From contig WACJ01000043.1 of the NCBI GenBank assembly GCA_008973525.1, positions 1,116,001-1,180,000 of the forward strand: DNA of 64,000 bases, written 5' to 3'. A model generated the notes under the pieces. That model did not search any database. It was not told the DNA's origin and saw only the letters and a list, made by a program, of their open reading frames with translations. The position numbers and the translations under genes are program-made. Source of the stretch: Stenopsyche tienmushanensis. Its lineage: Eukaryota; Arthropoda; Insecta; Trichoptera; Stenopsychidae. This document shows, in pieces, positions 25,001-37,811 of this stretch. Position 1 is the first letter of the stretch; each line of letters starts with the position of its first letter.

Positions 25001-28000
25001 TCCGCGGGATAAAATTGCTCGTTAAGTTTTTAATATCGCCGTATGCGAATTCGTGGCTAAAGAGCTGTAATATTTGACGAATTTTATTACTGCATAAAAT
25101 CAGTACGAATCGCTATAAATCAGCTTTAAACGACTCTTTATTCATTTACGACGGATATCGAAACGCTTTCGGACAAAATTTTCGACGTTCGTTTATGGTA
25201 CATAAAAAACACTATTCAATCAATGTACATTTGTACGTTATCACATTCTGACATGGCTGGATACATTTTTATTTCCACGTATAAACAGGGGGCGATTCAA
25301 TAATACTTTGCGAAGCCTTCCCATTGAACTTCCCACGTCGGGCGTCCGTGCTAAAAATTGATTTGAAATTCATACATATAAACGTATTTAATTCAAACGG
25401 TTTTCATGCGATACTATTGTAATTCCGCGATATTTTATAACGAGCTATGTGTTATAACGATTTTAATATGCTAATTCCCTTATAAATAGATTCGGTTACG
25501 CTTATAGATCGCATTTCTTCTATTCTATATATTTGAGCAATGCCATTTTGCATTATTTAAGCAAAGCATCGGGTATATTTACTTCTTTCGATTGAAAAAA
25601 TCATCATCAAAGTTTAGCATGATAAAAGCGGCTTAGAGTTTTCGTACTTAGAGATGGGATACGAATTACTTAATGCCATCCAATATTGCAATTACTTCAG
25701 CAAAAACATGCTTACTTATTTTGACAAGGCAAGAACATCTTATTCTAAGTCTAGCTGCTAAAAATAACAAAGAGCAATTCTTAATATCAATTTTAACGAC
25801 AAATCAATCGTTGGTCCAAGATCTTAATTGAGGGAAGATTTGGACATGGCGACATCGCAAGATGAAACTGCTGCATCCTAACTCACATTGACGATTCTTG
25901 TGATTGCATCAAGTATGATTTCCGACACTTAAATGGTCGTCGATGTAAAAAATATGTTTTAAAGGCAGGAGACGAAGCATTCTCCTAATTAACACACGAA
26001 GACATGTATGGCCATTCAGATTCAATATCGCAGCAGAGCACAAAGGCCCTCGTAGCCGTTCCGTGTCGACAATGGGTAAACACAAAGGCATGTCGCACAG
26101 TGCCGAGTCGCTGGCCACAATTTATCATAATATAGATTGCCATTTAGAGTCATGATATTAAATAAACGAGGCGCTCACGACTGCGACTTCAAAATGCCCG
26201 CCATACTATTATATACATATTTTTATACATACTCTGTATAAAATACACAATTTGCATTTTCCATGAATGGGCAACACCGCTTGACGGCACTTAACCTATC
26301 GGCGGTGGTTCTGAATTCATTAGTTTGCGGAATACGCCGTGCTCGCATTATGTAAAGCGAACGTGCACCACTTTTCTGCGCGACTGATGTTGCATTTGTA
26401 TCCATTTTTTTTTTGACAAGACAAAACTGCTCACTTAATCCTTTCGAGGGGCAAATAGGGCCAATCGCGATCGGAGACAATCGAAGCAATCGTCGGATGA
26501 CTGTGTTGCAATGCGAGATATTCGTAATACACCTCACTTAAAAGGACTCTAAATAAATGTTTATAGCATATGAACAACACAACCCAAAGTTAAACCCTTA
26601 CAATAACGTCATTCGAATCAAATATCACTTGATTGGTATCATATCTTGATTTTCACAACCGAAAGTTCTCATAAGTTACAATTGATGAAATAGCATCAAG
26701 CTTCTTGCTTTTAGAAAGCAATACCGAAATATACCTCAATGTACTATGGTTTCAAAATTAGAAACATGATGGACTTCATGTCAAGCTTGTTATATGATCT
26801 GCATTTATAGAAATGCGAATTCACTCCCAGATGCAAGTGCGTACCGTTATTCAAAATAAAATGGTTGACTAACACTGGATTAAATCACTTGGTATTTAAT
26901 TCAATTACGGCACACACGTATCAAGTGTAATTTATGTCCATAAATATTGTGCATTTGTATGTATTTATCGATTGAACGCACATAATATGCGTGAACGATC
27001 CGTATATGCACGATTCTATTAACGCAGTTGTGCATTTCTCAATATTTGACGCCAATTATTTGTACGCTTGAAGATTCAATTTTGCGGATGCTGCAATAAA
27101 TAAATGAAATTCTTCGAAAAGGGGTGGAAAACGCGGGTGGCGTGGATGCCGCGTCGCGACGCCATCGACGCGCGTCGCGCGTTCATATAAAAATGTTGCA
27201 ATAAATTACAGGTTTATTATTCCGTTGCGATTGTGTAAAATTTTGGTCGCATTATTTATTATATCAAAGGATTTACGAGCCGTATATTAAATATGAAGGT
27301 CTCGATCGTCCGAAAGTCTTAATCCGAACGCCGTTATGTCAATATAAATATTCAAGATATTGTAATGGCGTAAAGGTCAAATCGAAGAAATAAAAGGATT
27401 TCATAAGTTGTAAATTCAGGATTTTTTATCGATTCTTGACATTCTCAAATGACATTTCTTTGTTGCAACGAGCAAATTTACACGGAGGCTCTTTCGAATA
27501 GCGCGTTAACATTTTTGGATTTTGACGTTTGGACGTATCTTTGATGAACGATTGTGCGAATCTTTGATAACATATTAGATATTCGTTCGTGTGAATATAT
27601 TCAAGATTTAAGGTGTAAAAATTAATTCGAAAGATTTTGATTGTGCACTCGATATTGAAGTCGATCAACGGGCCCGTTGCATCCTGGCATGTAAAGAAGA
27701 TGCGATTAAATTCGCTATTAACTTTAATGTGACCGGTTCAATTTTTGTTTGGCACAACGACTTTTTATGTTAAATATGTCGCCTCCATGCAAAAACTTGC
27801 AGATGTGCACAGACCCACTAGGCAAAATTACTTATTTATGCAAATTAATCGACATTTTTCCCGAAAGAAAACTGTCGTTCATAAATCATTCGGGGCGACT
27901 TTACTTTTTGATGTATTATAAACCATCATTCACGTATGCTGGAAATATCTGTCATTTAGTGCCAATTTTTTTTCAACTGTGAATTTGTACCAATTTACAA

Positions 28001-30185
28001 CATTCAAATTTATTGCCACTCCAACAATAAATGATTAATAAGCATAATCAAATTAAACAATAACAACAACTAAATAAATACGGAGGGGTTTGTATGCAAA
28101 CGAATGGGATGCGATATGATCGCGTCGATAACGGATAACGGGTCGAATTTTCATATCATCCGAACGGAACGCGTTTTTAATCCCTTATTTATTCCTCGAA
28201 TCCGCCCAATTAGCCGATGTTTTTTCGAATTTTATTGTGACCGCAAATCATTTGTTAACACTCGAATACATAAAGTATGAGAATTATCGCGCTGGAAGTC
28301 GTCGCCGCGGCGATACGGAGAAGTCGAGGGCGAATCCACTCTTCGTATATAAATTCCGAGGCCCAGAGTACTGGTAAATTGGACGTCCTTCAGGTGTATT
28401 CCTTACAAAACAGGTAATATGAGTCCTTAACCAAAATTCGACCGCAAAATAAAAATAAAACGCGGATTGTCACCGAACACCTCTCTACCTGCTCGCGTTC
28501 ATTAACGCCTTTCGAACCGGCGAATACCGCTATTCTATCTACGAAAACGTCATCGACAACGTTAACATTGTTCGAAAACGATACATTTAACTTATGCTCC
28601 GAATATAGATTAAAATCCGCCGCTGGATTTATGATATAATGAGGTTAAAAGCCGAGAGGTTATCGAAGACAGCGCATTGAAACGGATGTCGGCCGATAAT
28701 TATGACAACCAATTATATAGTAAATAAATAAAAGCATTTTTAATTTAATTTAATAATCGAAATAAAGAATAGCATGATTTACAGCGCGTATATGCATTTT
28801 TTTGCTTTGGGACCGCAATTAATTCTAATCCGATTATCTATATAAATTCTTAAAGTTACGGTCTCAGCAGCTTAGCAAATGTCATAATAGCCATTTATCC
28901 GTCGTTTGTTATTTTTGCCTTAAGCCTCGCATCCTTTTCCTTGAAAGGATTACCGTGGAAGAAAAAATCTCATTCAGGATTTCTCGGAACAATATAAGTC
29001 AAAACTATTATCATGTAGGAATGACATTCTTGTAATGTTACTGTATGAATCATGATCGTATATAAACCACCTGCCAATGCAGAAATCACACATTTATCTA
29101 ACCAGCTGTTGGATATTGGCATTTAACATTGGAAGATACACCAAAAAATTTCTTCTTATTTCGAATTGTAAAACAAATAAGCCAATAAAAGTATCCAACA
29201 ATCCCTCATCAAATGGTTGATATTTATAACAAAAATATTAAAAGCTGATAGTTATCTTCATTCATTCATTCTCAATTCATTTTGGATGTAAATAGCTTCT
29301 TTAATTACTTTTACAAAGTGTGATTAAATTTAATTCTTGAAAGGATGTAAATGCGTATCATGCAACGTTTCGCACAACCATTGAAATATGCTCTCATTCT
29401 CGTTGAAAACGTATCTCTATTGCATTTTATTCAATTAAATTTAAATTCTACATTCGAAGGCCATTTTTCCACCTAAATCATGACCTTAGCGGGTTATCGC
29501 ATTCGCATGTTCACTCTTTAGTCTAAATTATTGATAAAATTCATATAAATTAAATTGTGAATATTTTATCATCCGAGAAGCCATTTTGTGCTTTTTCATT
29601 ACTAGCGTATCTGCGCTTTTGTTCTTTCGAACCGTGCTCTCTTCTATTTGTACGTGATGTTTTGCACTCTTTGGATCTCCAGCTTCAGATGAAATTCATT
29701 CATCTCAATTTATTTGCACTGGCATTATGATACACAATTTTTACAGTTTGATCACCATATAATCGCGTTATCTCATCTCGCAATCGTACGTTATTTGTAT
29801 TTTTTAAAAATATTTGCACAATGTTCCTTTTCTTGTTGTATTTCTATGTCTTCTTTTAAATAGCTCATCACAGGTAAGTTTTTTTTAGCTGGATCTTCGA
29901 TGGACATTGTTCTTCGTCGTATATGTGTTTACATTGATTAATTTAGCTAAAAATCAAGGTTGATTCAATAAATGATAGTTTCTTAGTATAATGAAAGATT
30001 TTCAATTAGGGTTAGATCGATCGTGTTGAATGATGTCGATGCAGTTTAGCTCAAATTTAGGACTGTAGGCGTTTTTCAGGTCGCAATGGGTCTGTCTGAT
30101 AGCTGAAAATCTTTCATTGGGCTAGAGATGTCGGTTTATTGAGTCAGGGCTGATGGATATTGACTGGGTCGTTTGTTGCCGGCAG

Positions 30186-30374
30186 GTGCACGAGCTGTGC
30201 GACAATTTCTGCCATCGGTACATCAGCTGCCTGAAGGGCAAGATGCCCATCGACCTGGTGATAGACGAGCGGGAGGGCGGCAGGCCCGGGGACGGTTCCA
30301 CCAACGGCGAGGGCGGCGCCCGCAGCAACGCGGACTCCACCTCGCACACGGACGGCGCTAGCACCCCCGACGTA
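30186..30374 (+). CDS. hth: homothorax coding exon, end of MH domain and acidic/serine linker
   Basis: This is a 189-nt exon encoding 63 residues. It begins [20 protein letters not shown], followed by PIDLVIDER, the signature end of the Meis/Hth MH domain. A Gly-rich variable stretch comes next (exon residues 29-45), then the insect-conserved [17 protein letters not shown]. The acceptor is gccggcag ending at 30185; phase 0 fits the preceding ...LLELEK. The donor gtgagt begins at 30375, leaving GTA (Val) as last codon, which agrees with the Drosophila protein where DV is followed by RPPSSS. The exon is strikingly GC-rich (about two thirds by eye) and uses GC-ending codons, unlike the two AT-rich exons upstream. 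The following exon, which should start with an RPPSSS-like segment, was not found in the remaining 33.6 kb. Confidence 0.97.
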
Positions 30375-30452
30375 GTGAGTACCCCCTTCAGCGCGCCCCC
30401 CCCGCAACTCCTCACAGCCACCTACAGCCATGTAGTCCACCCGTGCTCCTAA
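30375..30452 (+). other. hth: in-frame read-through extension of the linker exon, candidate homeodomain-less isoform end
   Basis: If the donor at 30375 is not used, the hth frame continues for 25 codons ([20 protein letters not shown], then VHPCS) and stops at TAA 30450-30452. The product would keep the whole MH domain but lack the homeodomain. Drosophila is known to make such HD-less Hth proteins by alternative splicing and polyadenylation, which still bind Exd. The 25 residues are not recognised and Pro/Thr/Ser-rich composition is weak evidence of coding. Use of this end is inference; the open frame and stop are seen. Confidence 0.35.
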
Positions 30453-30462
30453 TGTGATCCAA

Positions 30463-30482
30463 CACCACCACCACCACCACCA
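30463..30482. repeat. (CAC)n simple repeat
   Basis: Perfect CAC/CCA triplets over 20 nt, continuing as degenerate CCA/CTA-rich sequence to about 30529. It begins 10 nt after the stop of the linker-exon read-through frame. As RNA it is a C/A-rich single-stranded tract of the type bound by splicing regulators, which may bear on donor choice at 30375. Confidence 0.9.
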
Positions 30483-30995
30483 ACCTCTACCAATACCAAT
30501 ACCTACACCACTACCCATCACCACCAATCTATCCGCGAACCGACCGACAGACGCGGGCGCCCCTGTTCCTCATATACAAGGCCAATATGCAAAAACGAAG
30601 TCTGAACGGGGGTGCTACTCGCGCACTTTCTTTATTGTCATTTTGTACACGTTTATATATAATATGTTCACTGATATTGTTTTGGGTAAGTCGCAACTAT
30701 TTTTTCTATGTAAATTTTCAGCCGTCCGCCTGAGTGCTGATGATGCGTGGCTGATTTTCAGCCGCGCACGTTTCAAAATGTGCATTTCAGCAAATAGGAT
30801 CTAAGAATGTTTCCTCGAACCAAGGTATCGATACGTCGACGCCCTTTTCGTATGATAGATCTGATCTGAGAGATCCTGCACGCAATAAGTGAATGAAATA
30901 TTCTTAATTCTCGAGAAATGCGACGAATCCAAAAATCAGTGAACAAGGTTATTGAATAAGTTAATGATTGTGATCGTCACTGTGAAAAGTTGAAA

Positions 30996-31001
30996 AATAA
31001 A
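30996..31001 (+). terminator. AATAAA hexamer downstream of the read-through stop
   Basis: A canonical AATAAA poly(A) signal word lies 544 nt after the TAA at 30452, in an AT-rich context. It could end a short HD-less hth transcript. The hexamer is common by chance in DNA this AT-rich, so this is only a candidate. Confidence 0.2.
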
Positions 31002-31872
31002 CGAAACGATTGCCGAAGTGATTTTCTCCCATTTCCTATTTTTAATGAACCTCGATTGAATACCAAATACTGTGATGATTCGCCGTAAAGAATAAATTTC
31101 CCATAGTAAACGATTTCGGACGCGACGATTTCACATGTAATTTATATTGTAATATATTAGAAAAATTGTCGCATCCGAAATCACAACTCATTTTCAACTT
31201 TTCACTGGACGATGTAAGATAAAAAGAATTGTAAAAAAACAAAGCAGTTGTACAAAATCTTCGTTTTTGCATATGGCCAAAACCCTCCCCACTGTAATAT
31301 AAATATATATTAATTAAAAAAAAGTAATAAAGTATACTTTTCTGAGACTGAAATTCGTGACCGTATACGATTGATTTTCTTCCTAATTTTGTGATATTTG
31401 AGGAACAAAAATTACACAACCAGTGACGTCCTCAAAAAAAAGTGATCAACCGAGCTCTTTCCTCTTCATCGATACTCTGTCCTATTTAAATCCCCTCATT
31501 AATTTATTATTTTTATATTATTGTTGGTAGTTGATAATTAACAAAATCGTAGCGTGTAGACTTTTGTATTTAAATTTGACTAATTCATCATTTTTTTTTG
31601 TTGTTGTTACCTACATTTATTGTTTTATTATTGATTGTTCTTGTAAAGATGTTACGACGTTTCAATGTGACGATTGAGATATTTTTAGACGATTTCGATT
31701 GTGAATTTCGAAAAATTCAAAACAGCCCTCGTACTTAAATCGACATTTTTAAACAATTTTAAAAAAATATTGCGTAGATTAAATGGTCAAAGTTAGAATA
31801 ATTGTCAATTAATTAAAAAATTAATTTAAAAATATATATATATGCGATACCTGTTCCGATCTCCGCCTGAGA

Positions 31873-31901
31873 CGGGGCCCTCGACGTTTCGAAGGGCCCC
31901 G
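31873..31901. other. GC-rich perfect-stem hairpin
   Basis: CGGGGCCCT at 31873-31881 pairs with AGGGCCCCG at 31893-31901. The inner CGA 31882-31884 pairs with TCG 31889-31891, leaving a single bulged A and a CGTT loop. This makes a 12-bp stem in strongly AT-rich surroundings. It may be an RNA structure in the hth pre-mRNA or the relic of a mobile element; no function can be assigned. Confidence 0.4.
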
Positions 31902-32489
31902 GACGATCTACGATACAAAAAGATGTATACGAAATATACTTAAAAAGATAAATACAATTATATTTACTATTTTACTTACAATATTTCAAGTAACGAACTA
32001 ACGATAATGCTTACCTTATTAATTTTAACGTGTATATATATACATATTATTCAAAAAAAAGATGAATCCAGTGGAAATATGAATGATAAATAGGTCTTAT
32101 TAATGAACTCAGTATACGTAAAATGAGACAATGATTCTATGGCATAAGTACTTAAAGCATAAGTTGTATATTGATATTTTACACTTTTTGATCTCACTTA
32201 AGATGTCTGCGCTTAGCACTAGATATTACGTTTTTTATTTAAAGAAGAGCCGTTACGTCAGTGTTAAATTTGCGATCCATCCTTTATAGATTTGTCGTGC
32301 ATAGACTGTTTTTTCGATATAGTTTTCGTTCGACGAGGACTCGACGGAATCGATCGATCGTCTTCGTTTTGGTTTGGTCAATGTCAATAAATAACTTACG
32401 CGTTTTACTATATTAATAAATGATACGTAAATGAAGAGTATACGAAAAATATTTTTATTATATGAAAATATGAGATATTCGAAGTCCGC

Positions 32490-32509
32490 CGAAGTCTCTG
32501 AAGACTTCG
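32490..32509. other. short perfect hairpin
   Basis: CGAAGTCT at 32490-32497 pairs with AGACTTCG at 32502-32509 around a CTGA loop. The same word GAAGTC recurs at 32481-32486 and 32525-32530 (the latter as GAAGTC in tacgaagtcg). There is no T run, so it is not a terminator-like element. Function unknown. Confidence 0.35.
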
Positions 32510-35500
32510 CGACGCAGCGTACGAAGTCGTTTTACCACTTTAATCTACGTTTAGGTTAGTAGGAGTGATTAAATAAAAAAAGTATAATTTTAATACATCT
32601 ATGTCCTTAAGTAATTTAAAAATAACAGACGAGTAAAATGGGCATTTTACCTAGATATGAATGTTGAAATTATTTGTGATTCGATCTATTGATTTTTTTG
32701 AATTATTGTTTAGTTTTTGAGAAAAATTGTTCAAATCTTGTTTAAAAAGCGATTGTGTTGATTCTTTCTATTATTATGTTGTTCGAGGTGATGTCAGGAG
32801 TATTGTGAAATATTGTCTACTTAATTTTTGTTTGTGTTAAGGTCTTTTTATTGAGTTCCGTTTACGGACGTATTTTGTATTAAATTATTTATAATTTAAT
32901 TGGACTTGTAATATAGACATTTCGTGATATGTTTGCCCTTGCAGGTAATGATTATTTTTTTCCTTTTTTATATACAAATATTATATAAATATATACATAA
33001 TTCTTTCATTTGAATGTTTGGCGGAAGTGGCTGAGATTTAATAATGAATAAACGTTATGTTTCAATGTAAATCAAAAACTGTGTTTTTATTCACGTCGAT
33101 TATGCAGAAATATTTTCAACTGTGATTGATAATCATAATGACAGTTTTGAAATCTGTGGTTATATTTTATGATCTTGAAAAAACTACAGGGGCGTGTCAA
33201 TTGTGGAAAATAATGACAAAGAGTGGGAATTTTTCCAATCAATTGAGCGGAATATAAAACGTACTCTTATTGGATAATTTAAAACAAAAACATTTATTTT
33301 TCAGGTCGTCGATCGGTCTATTTATATGGAACATTTTACCTCTCCAGGAATAAGTCACTCGTTTGCGGTTACAACCGTAAAAAAAAGGGGTGTCCGGGGT
33401 AAACATGAACGAAAATTCCATTAATTCCTTTTCCTCACGAATATAGCAGTCCATTAGCATAGGATTTCTATTTCATTTGCAAACTGCATACCATTAGGAA
33501 GAAACGGCCGCTGGTTCACCTTTTCAGCGTTCATAATTTGTCTGAAATTGGTGCTGTGCAAACGCAATAAAGAATGTGATTTTCAGCGTTTTATCAGCGA
33601 GATACGGCCGTGAAATACGCACCGCATATATAATGTTCGGCCGTTACTGCCCCTGAGGGCGAAAAAATATTTTAATTCACCCCCCCCGCGAATTTTGGTG
33701 CGTCGCTATTTTCGAGCGATCGGTGTATTTTAGAGCACGGAATGTATTCAATGTGGGAAAATTCGCAGTAAATAAATACTGCGAGGATATGTTGCCATTC
33801 CAGGATTCGGGTGAAAAAGTTCGGATTTAGTGTGGCGTTTTCTCGGAGGGGTTGAAAGTTTCCCTTCTTATCCATCGCGAGGCAGCAGGAGGCGTCTTCG
33901 CCACGCGTAACTTTTCAACTTAACCGTTTTTAAAATTGATTTTTTATGGCGCGTTTTGAGAATTCTTAAGCAGACGGAAGTATTTGTGCAGTTTCGAGTG
34001 AGGGGAAACTTTTCATTTTTCCCGGTCGGAGAGGACTTACTCGCAAAAGACGAAAATTGAAATAAAATCCGATACTGTCTAGATTCGTTAGAAATTGGAA
34101 ATGTTCATTCATAAATGAAAATTGCACAAGAGAAAGTTGCCATTGTATCGAAACGCATGAATGAATTAACCTTCATTCATGGTTCAATTTGAGCAATCAT
34201 TAAGTAATTCTTTACTATGAAACGATTAGACAGGAAACGTCGATTTAGAAATGCATCCTCTTGATCAATTAAACAGGATCGTTTTCTTTCCATAATTGAA
34301 TTGTTACAAAAACTGTCATGTTTGATGACATAAAATATTCAACACCATAGCAAAATATTGCAGGCGAATACCGGATTTATTAGAAAATTTGCTCACACTC
34401 TATCATCACAGGAAATTGCTTACAACTTAATGCTGTTTTAATATCAAGAAGCTTAATTATGATTTTGACATATGTTTACAATACAATGCAAAATATTAAC
34501 ACATTTATTCAACGATTTTGCAATGCGTTTCATTCATTCGCAATTGGACCACGACTTCTTTTACATATTTAAAATAAAGCGAGAATTAAAATAAAGTGGA
34601 CGTATTATATAAAGTGGAGTCATAAATACGGCATAGGTACAAGAAAACGGTGTGAAATACATTTCGTTTATTCCAAAATATAATAAAAATGTAAATTTGC
34701 CTTAACGTGTAAGGTAATTATGGAAGGATTAGAACAACAGTACCAAACCGACGGCGGTCATTTGCATATTTTTATATTCTACTTTTATTCGAGTCAAACG
34801 AATCACGTATTGTAAAAGGAGAAATAATACTCGATTAACATAATAAGTTAATAATGTTCATGGGCGCAATAGACCCTGTTTTTTACCGCGTAATAAGCCC
34901 CGAAATAGAATAAATTGTATATACGTCATTTGAGAAAATTTCATGACGTAATTCGAGCACTGTTTGAAATTGTTCGGTCTTTGAAAAGCTTCATATGCAG
35001 CTGCTTTTGTTCTAATTTTACGAGCGATTTAAATATCCGGAATGCGGCCCGCCCGCTACTAAATGCAGGTAAAATATTCAAAGACTCGCAGGAATTTTAA
35101 TTTGACTCCTGCTAATTTGAAAGTGAAATTTTCGAAAACGGGCCATAACTCTAACGGTATCCCGAATATCATATCTGGGCCGATGTAATTCTATCCCGCC
35201 GGGCGAAATAGTGGCAATAAAAATCAATTAAGCGACGGCATTAATGGAAACGGACTAATAAAAAGTGTAATTCGCCCATTGCCAATAATCCAGATAGGGC
35301 GCCTTTTTTAGTCCTGACCGAAATCCTATCCATTAATACTTTTATCACGGTGGGCCATTCATTAACGATCGGAAAGGCAATTAAAGCCTGACCGGGGCGA
35401 GGGGTTGGAAGACTTTGCATGCGAAATGAGACTTCGGGGGAGGACAGAGCTAAAGACCTATTAAAATCACCACACCGATCCCCTCGTACCTCGGGGTGGA

Positions 35501-37793
35501 TTTTTCTCACCTACTCCCCTTCATCCACCCGACATTTTTAAAAAGCAACTGGGTGCTCATATAGCCGCATTTCGTTAAGACTGTAAAATTATCTTTAATC
35601 AATTAGAATAATCCGTCTTCAATTGCATTGATATAATCTGCGCTTAATAACAGCTCAATAGTCATATTAGAATTGTTGAGTAGCCAGAATTCCCACCCCT
35701 AAAGCAGTGATCCTGACCACCCTAGGTGCTAGGGTCGCCGAGGCTCAGCCGTTTCGCGCAATTGAACTCAGAAGCATTAATCCTTACACGCTTATAAACC
35801 ACCCACCCACCTGTACCGGGATCCCAATTAGGGTAGTTAGCCATCGCTTTTACCCTTAATCTATTCCAATGCATAAATAACGACGGCATTGCGAAACGAT
35901 TCTTTCAATTAAATATTTATGAAGCTCATATTTAAAGATTCAAAGGCATTAGGGGATCGAACGGCCATTCGCAGCGATTTGGAATGTTTTTATTTTAATC
36001 GGGAAGAAAGTGGCATTTTTTGTCAGAATTGGGGTTTGAATGCAGTGGCCAATTTAAAAAGATGCTTCTTACGGTGTTAATAGGCCCTTGCCCTTCCGGG
36101 GGCCTATTCCCACGCACCAGTTACACCACCGCAGGTTTGAATTTCATTATAATTGGACGAGCAGCCATTATCGCACCCTATTTTTCACATTCCCAATCCT
36201 TGTTGAAAATTATTCTCGCCCGGTTTGCCCTATCCGTATACGTCTATGACGGACATACTCCGCCGGTATTATATCTTCAAATCCTATTAGGAGATTTGCA
36301 CACCGACCGTTTCCCTAATTTAAATACCTCCCCCGCTGCCCCTTCTTTCATGGGGCGAAATAATCCACCCCTGGACGTCGACTAACCCTGCGTTGACTTT
36401 TCGTGATTTCGTAAGCGAATATAATCCTCGGGTTTGATTGCGTTTAATGAATGCTAACGGGCGGCCGAATCTACTTACGATGCCGTCCGCGACTATTTTC
36501 ATATGTAAATGTGGCCAGCGCGTGAGGAATGTACGGGATGTAATTGTTGGACGCGATGGCCACTTATGTTTTAATTTTGAAGGTCAGCCATAAAGATGCG
36601 GATTGTCGATTTAATTTGGGAATCAATATTCCGTGCAGAATGATACTTTGGATTGTTAAAAATGTTAATCAAATACATCATTTGAGTCTGAATTTTGTTG
36701 AAGTCTAGCCGACCGAAACTTCTTCGATGTTTAAACATTTTATCCCCGGTGGAACAATGGCATCAACCGTCATTAACCGATGGGAATCGACCCTGCTTCG
36801 TCTTTATGCATCGCAACTAAGACAAACCGTACTCTATTTAAAACTCAGTGGCGTCGAAAAATGTTCGATTCAACAACACAATGAGCAATCAGTCCGAGTG
36901 ATTTGGGTAGTCTTGCGTCGCTTTCTGTAATTTCTGCCAGTTTGCTCTGACCCGAATACCCCAACTGCATCATTATGTCCGGCTTTGTAAAATGTACATC
37001 CAATCGGACGTTTGAGGTCTGAATCTTGAGGTTTTATTAAAGACATGATAGAGTATATCCGTCTCCGCCTCTGGCTATCGAAATTGTAGAATGTGATCAC
37101 GCAGGTGAGATAAGGTGTCCAAACAATGAGGCAGAGTTAATGCGCGCAGGCAGGTTGTGCTGGTCCCACAGCCAATGGCGAGGCCGGCAGGGCGGGCCGT
37201 CCACTGCCGTACAAATAATTGTGCCTCTAAATTTCGGTCTGGTGATTCAGATAATTTTATAGCGACTTTATATTATAGGCAGAAACGAAAAAAACACGAC
37301 TTCATGAGGAACCCCACCTAAATTATCTCCGGTACCGGGTGTTCTGAGTGCCGGCAGATGATTTCACTTTCGTCCGGGGAACTCTTGTTTCAAACACTAA
37401 CAAGTAGTAAAAATAATGCGAAATTAATCCTACAATTGTTTTACTTATATCCTAATGTATTTTTGTAATATCTAACTTATAAAAAGCCTTTCATTCTATT
37501 AAAAATGTTGAAAGCCAAAATTTGTCAAAATTAACTTTTCTGATAATATATCTTCAAAGATGGTTAAATGTAGTTGTCTGATTTTTTTGCATCATTATAA
37601 CATGTATTTGACTTGACTTGAGATACCTTTTAGCAATCCCGTTCATAGGATTATTAAATAAATGTTTTTAAAAATGTGGTAGCCAACCACAACTCCTGAA
37701 GATTTAAACTCATGACAATCTAGTTACTAGTCCAACCGTTTAATTGTGGGATTATTTAGGTACAATATATTCTAAAAAAAATATATTTAATGC

Positions 37794-37811
37794 TTGTTTG
37801 TTTGTTTGTTT
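37794..37811. repeat. (TTTG)n microsatellite
   Basis: Four to five TTTG units followed by a T run, in an AT-rich part of the intron. Confidence 0.85.

Larger units (their letters stand above)
19673..30185 (+). other. hth: homothorax intron, 10.5 kb
   Basis: This intron runs from gtgagt at 19673 to ccggcag ending at 30185. It is non-coding and AT-rich, with a 13-G run at 20236-20248 and an Exd/Hox-type TGATTGAT at 20606-20613. A GC-richer island at about 21030-22110 holds a dense cluster of Meis/Hth sites, annotated separately. Further GC-richer stretches lie at about 22920-23640 and 27110-27190. The rest (about 23900-27000 and 28700-30100) is AT-rich with nothing recognisable. Minus-strand open frames at 21764-22105 overlap the island but show no family resemblance. 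Confidence 0.85.

Noticed and set aside
30122..30527. Minus-strand and alternative-frame ORFs over the linker exon (99-127 codons)
   Set aside because: They are shadows of the GC-rich hth exon and the CAC repeat; the + frame is the recognised Meis/Hth peptide.
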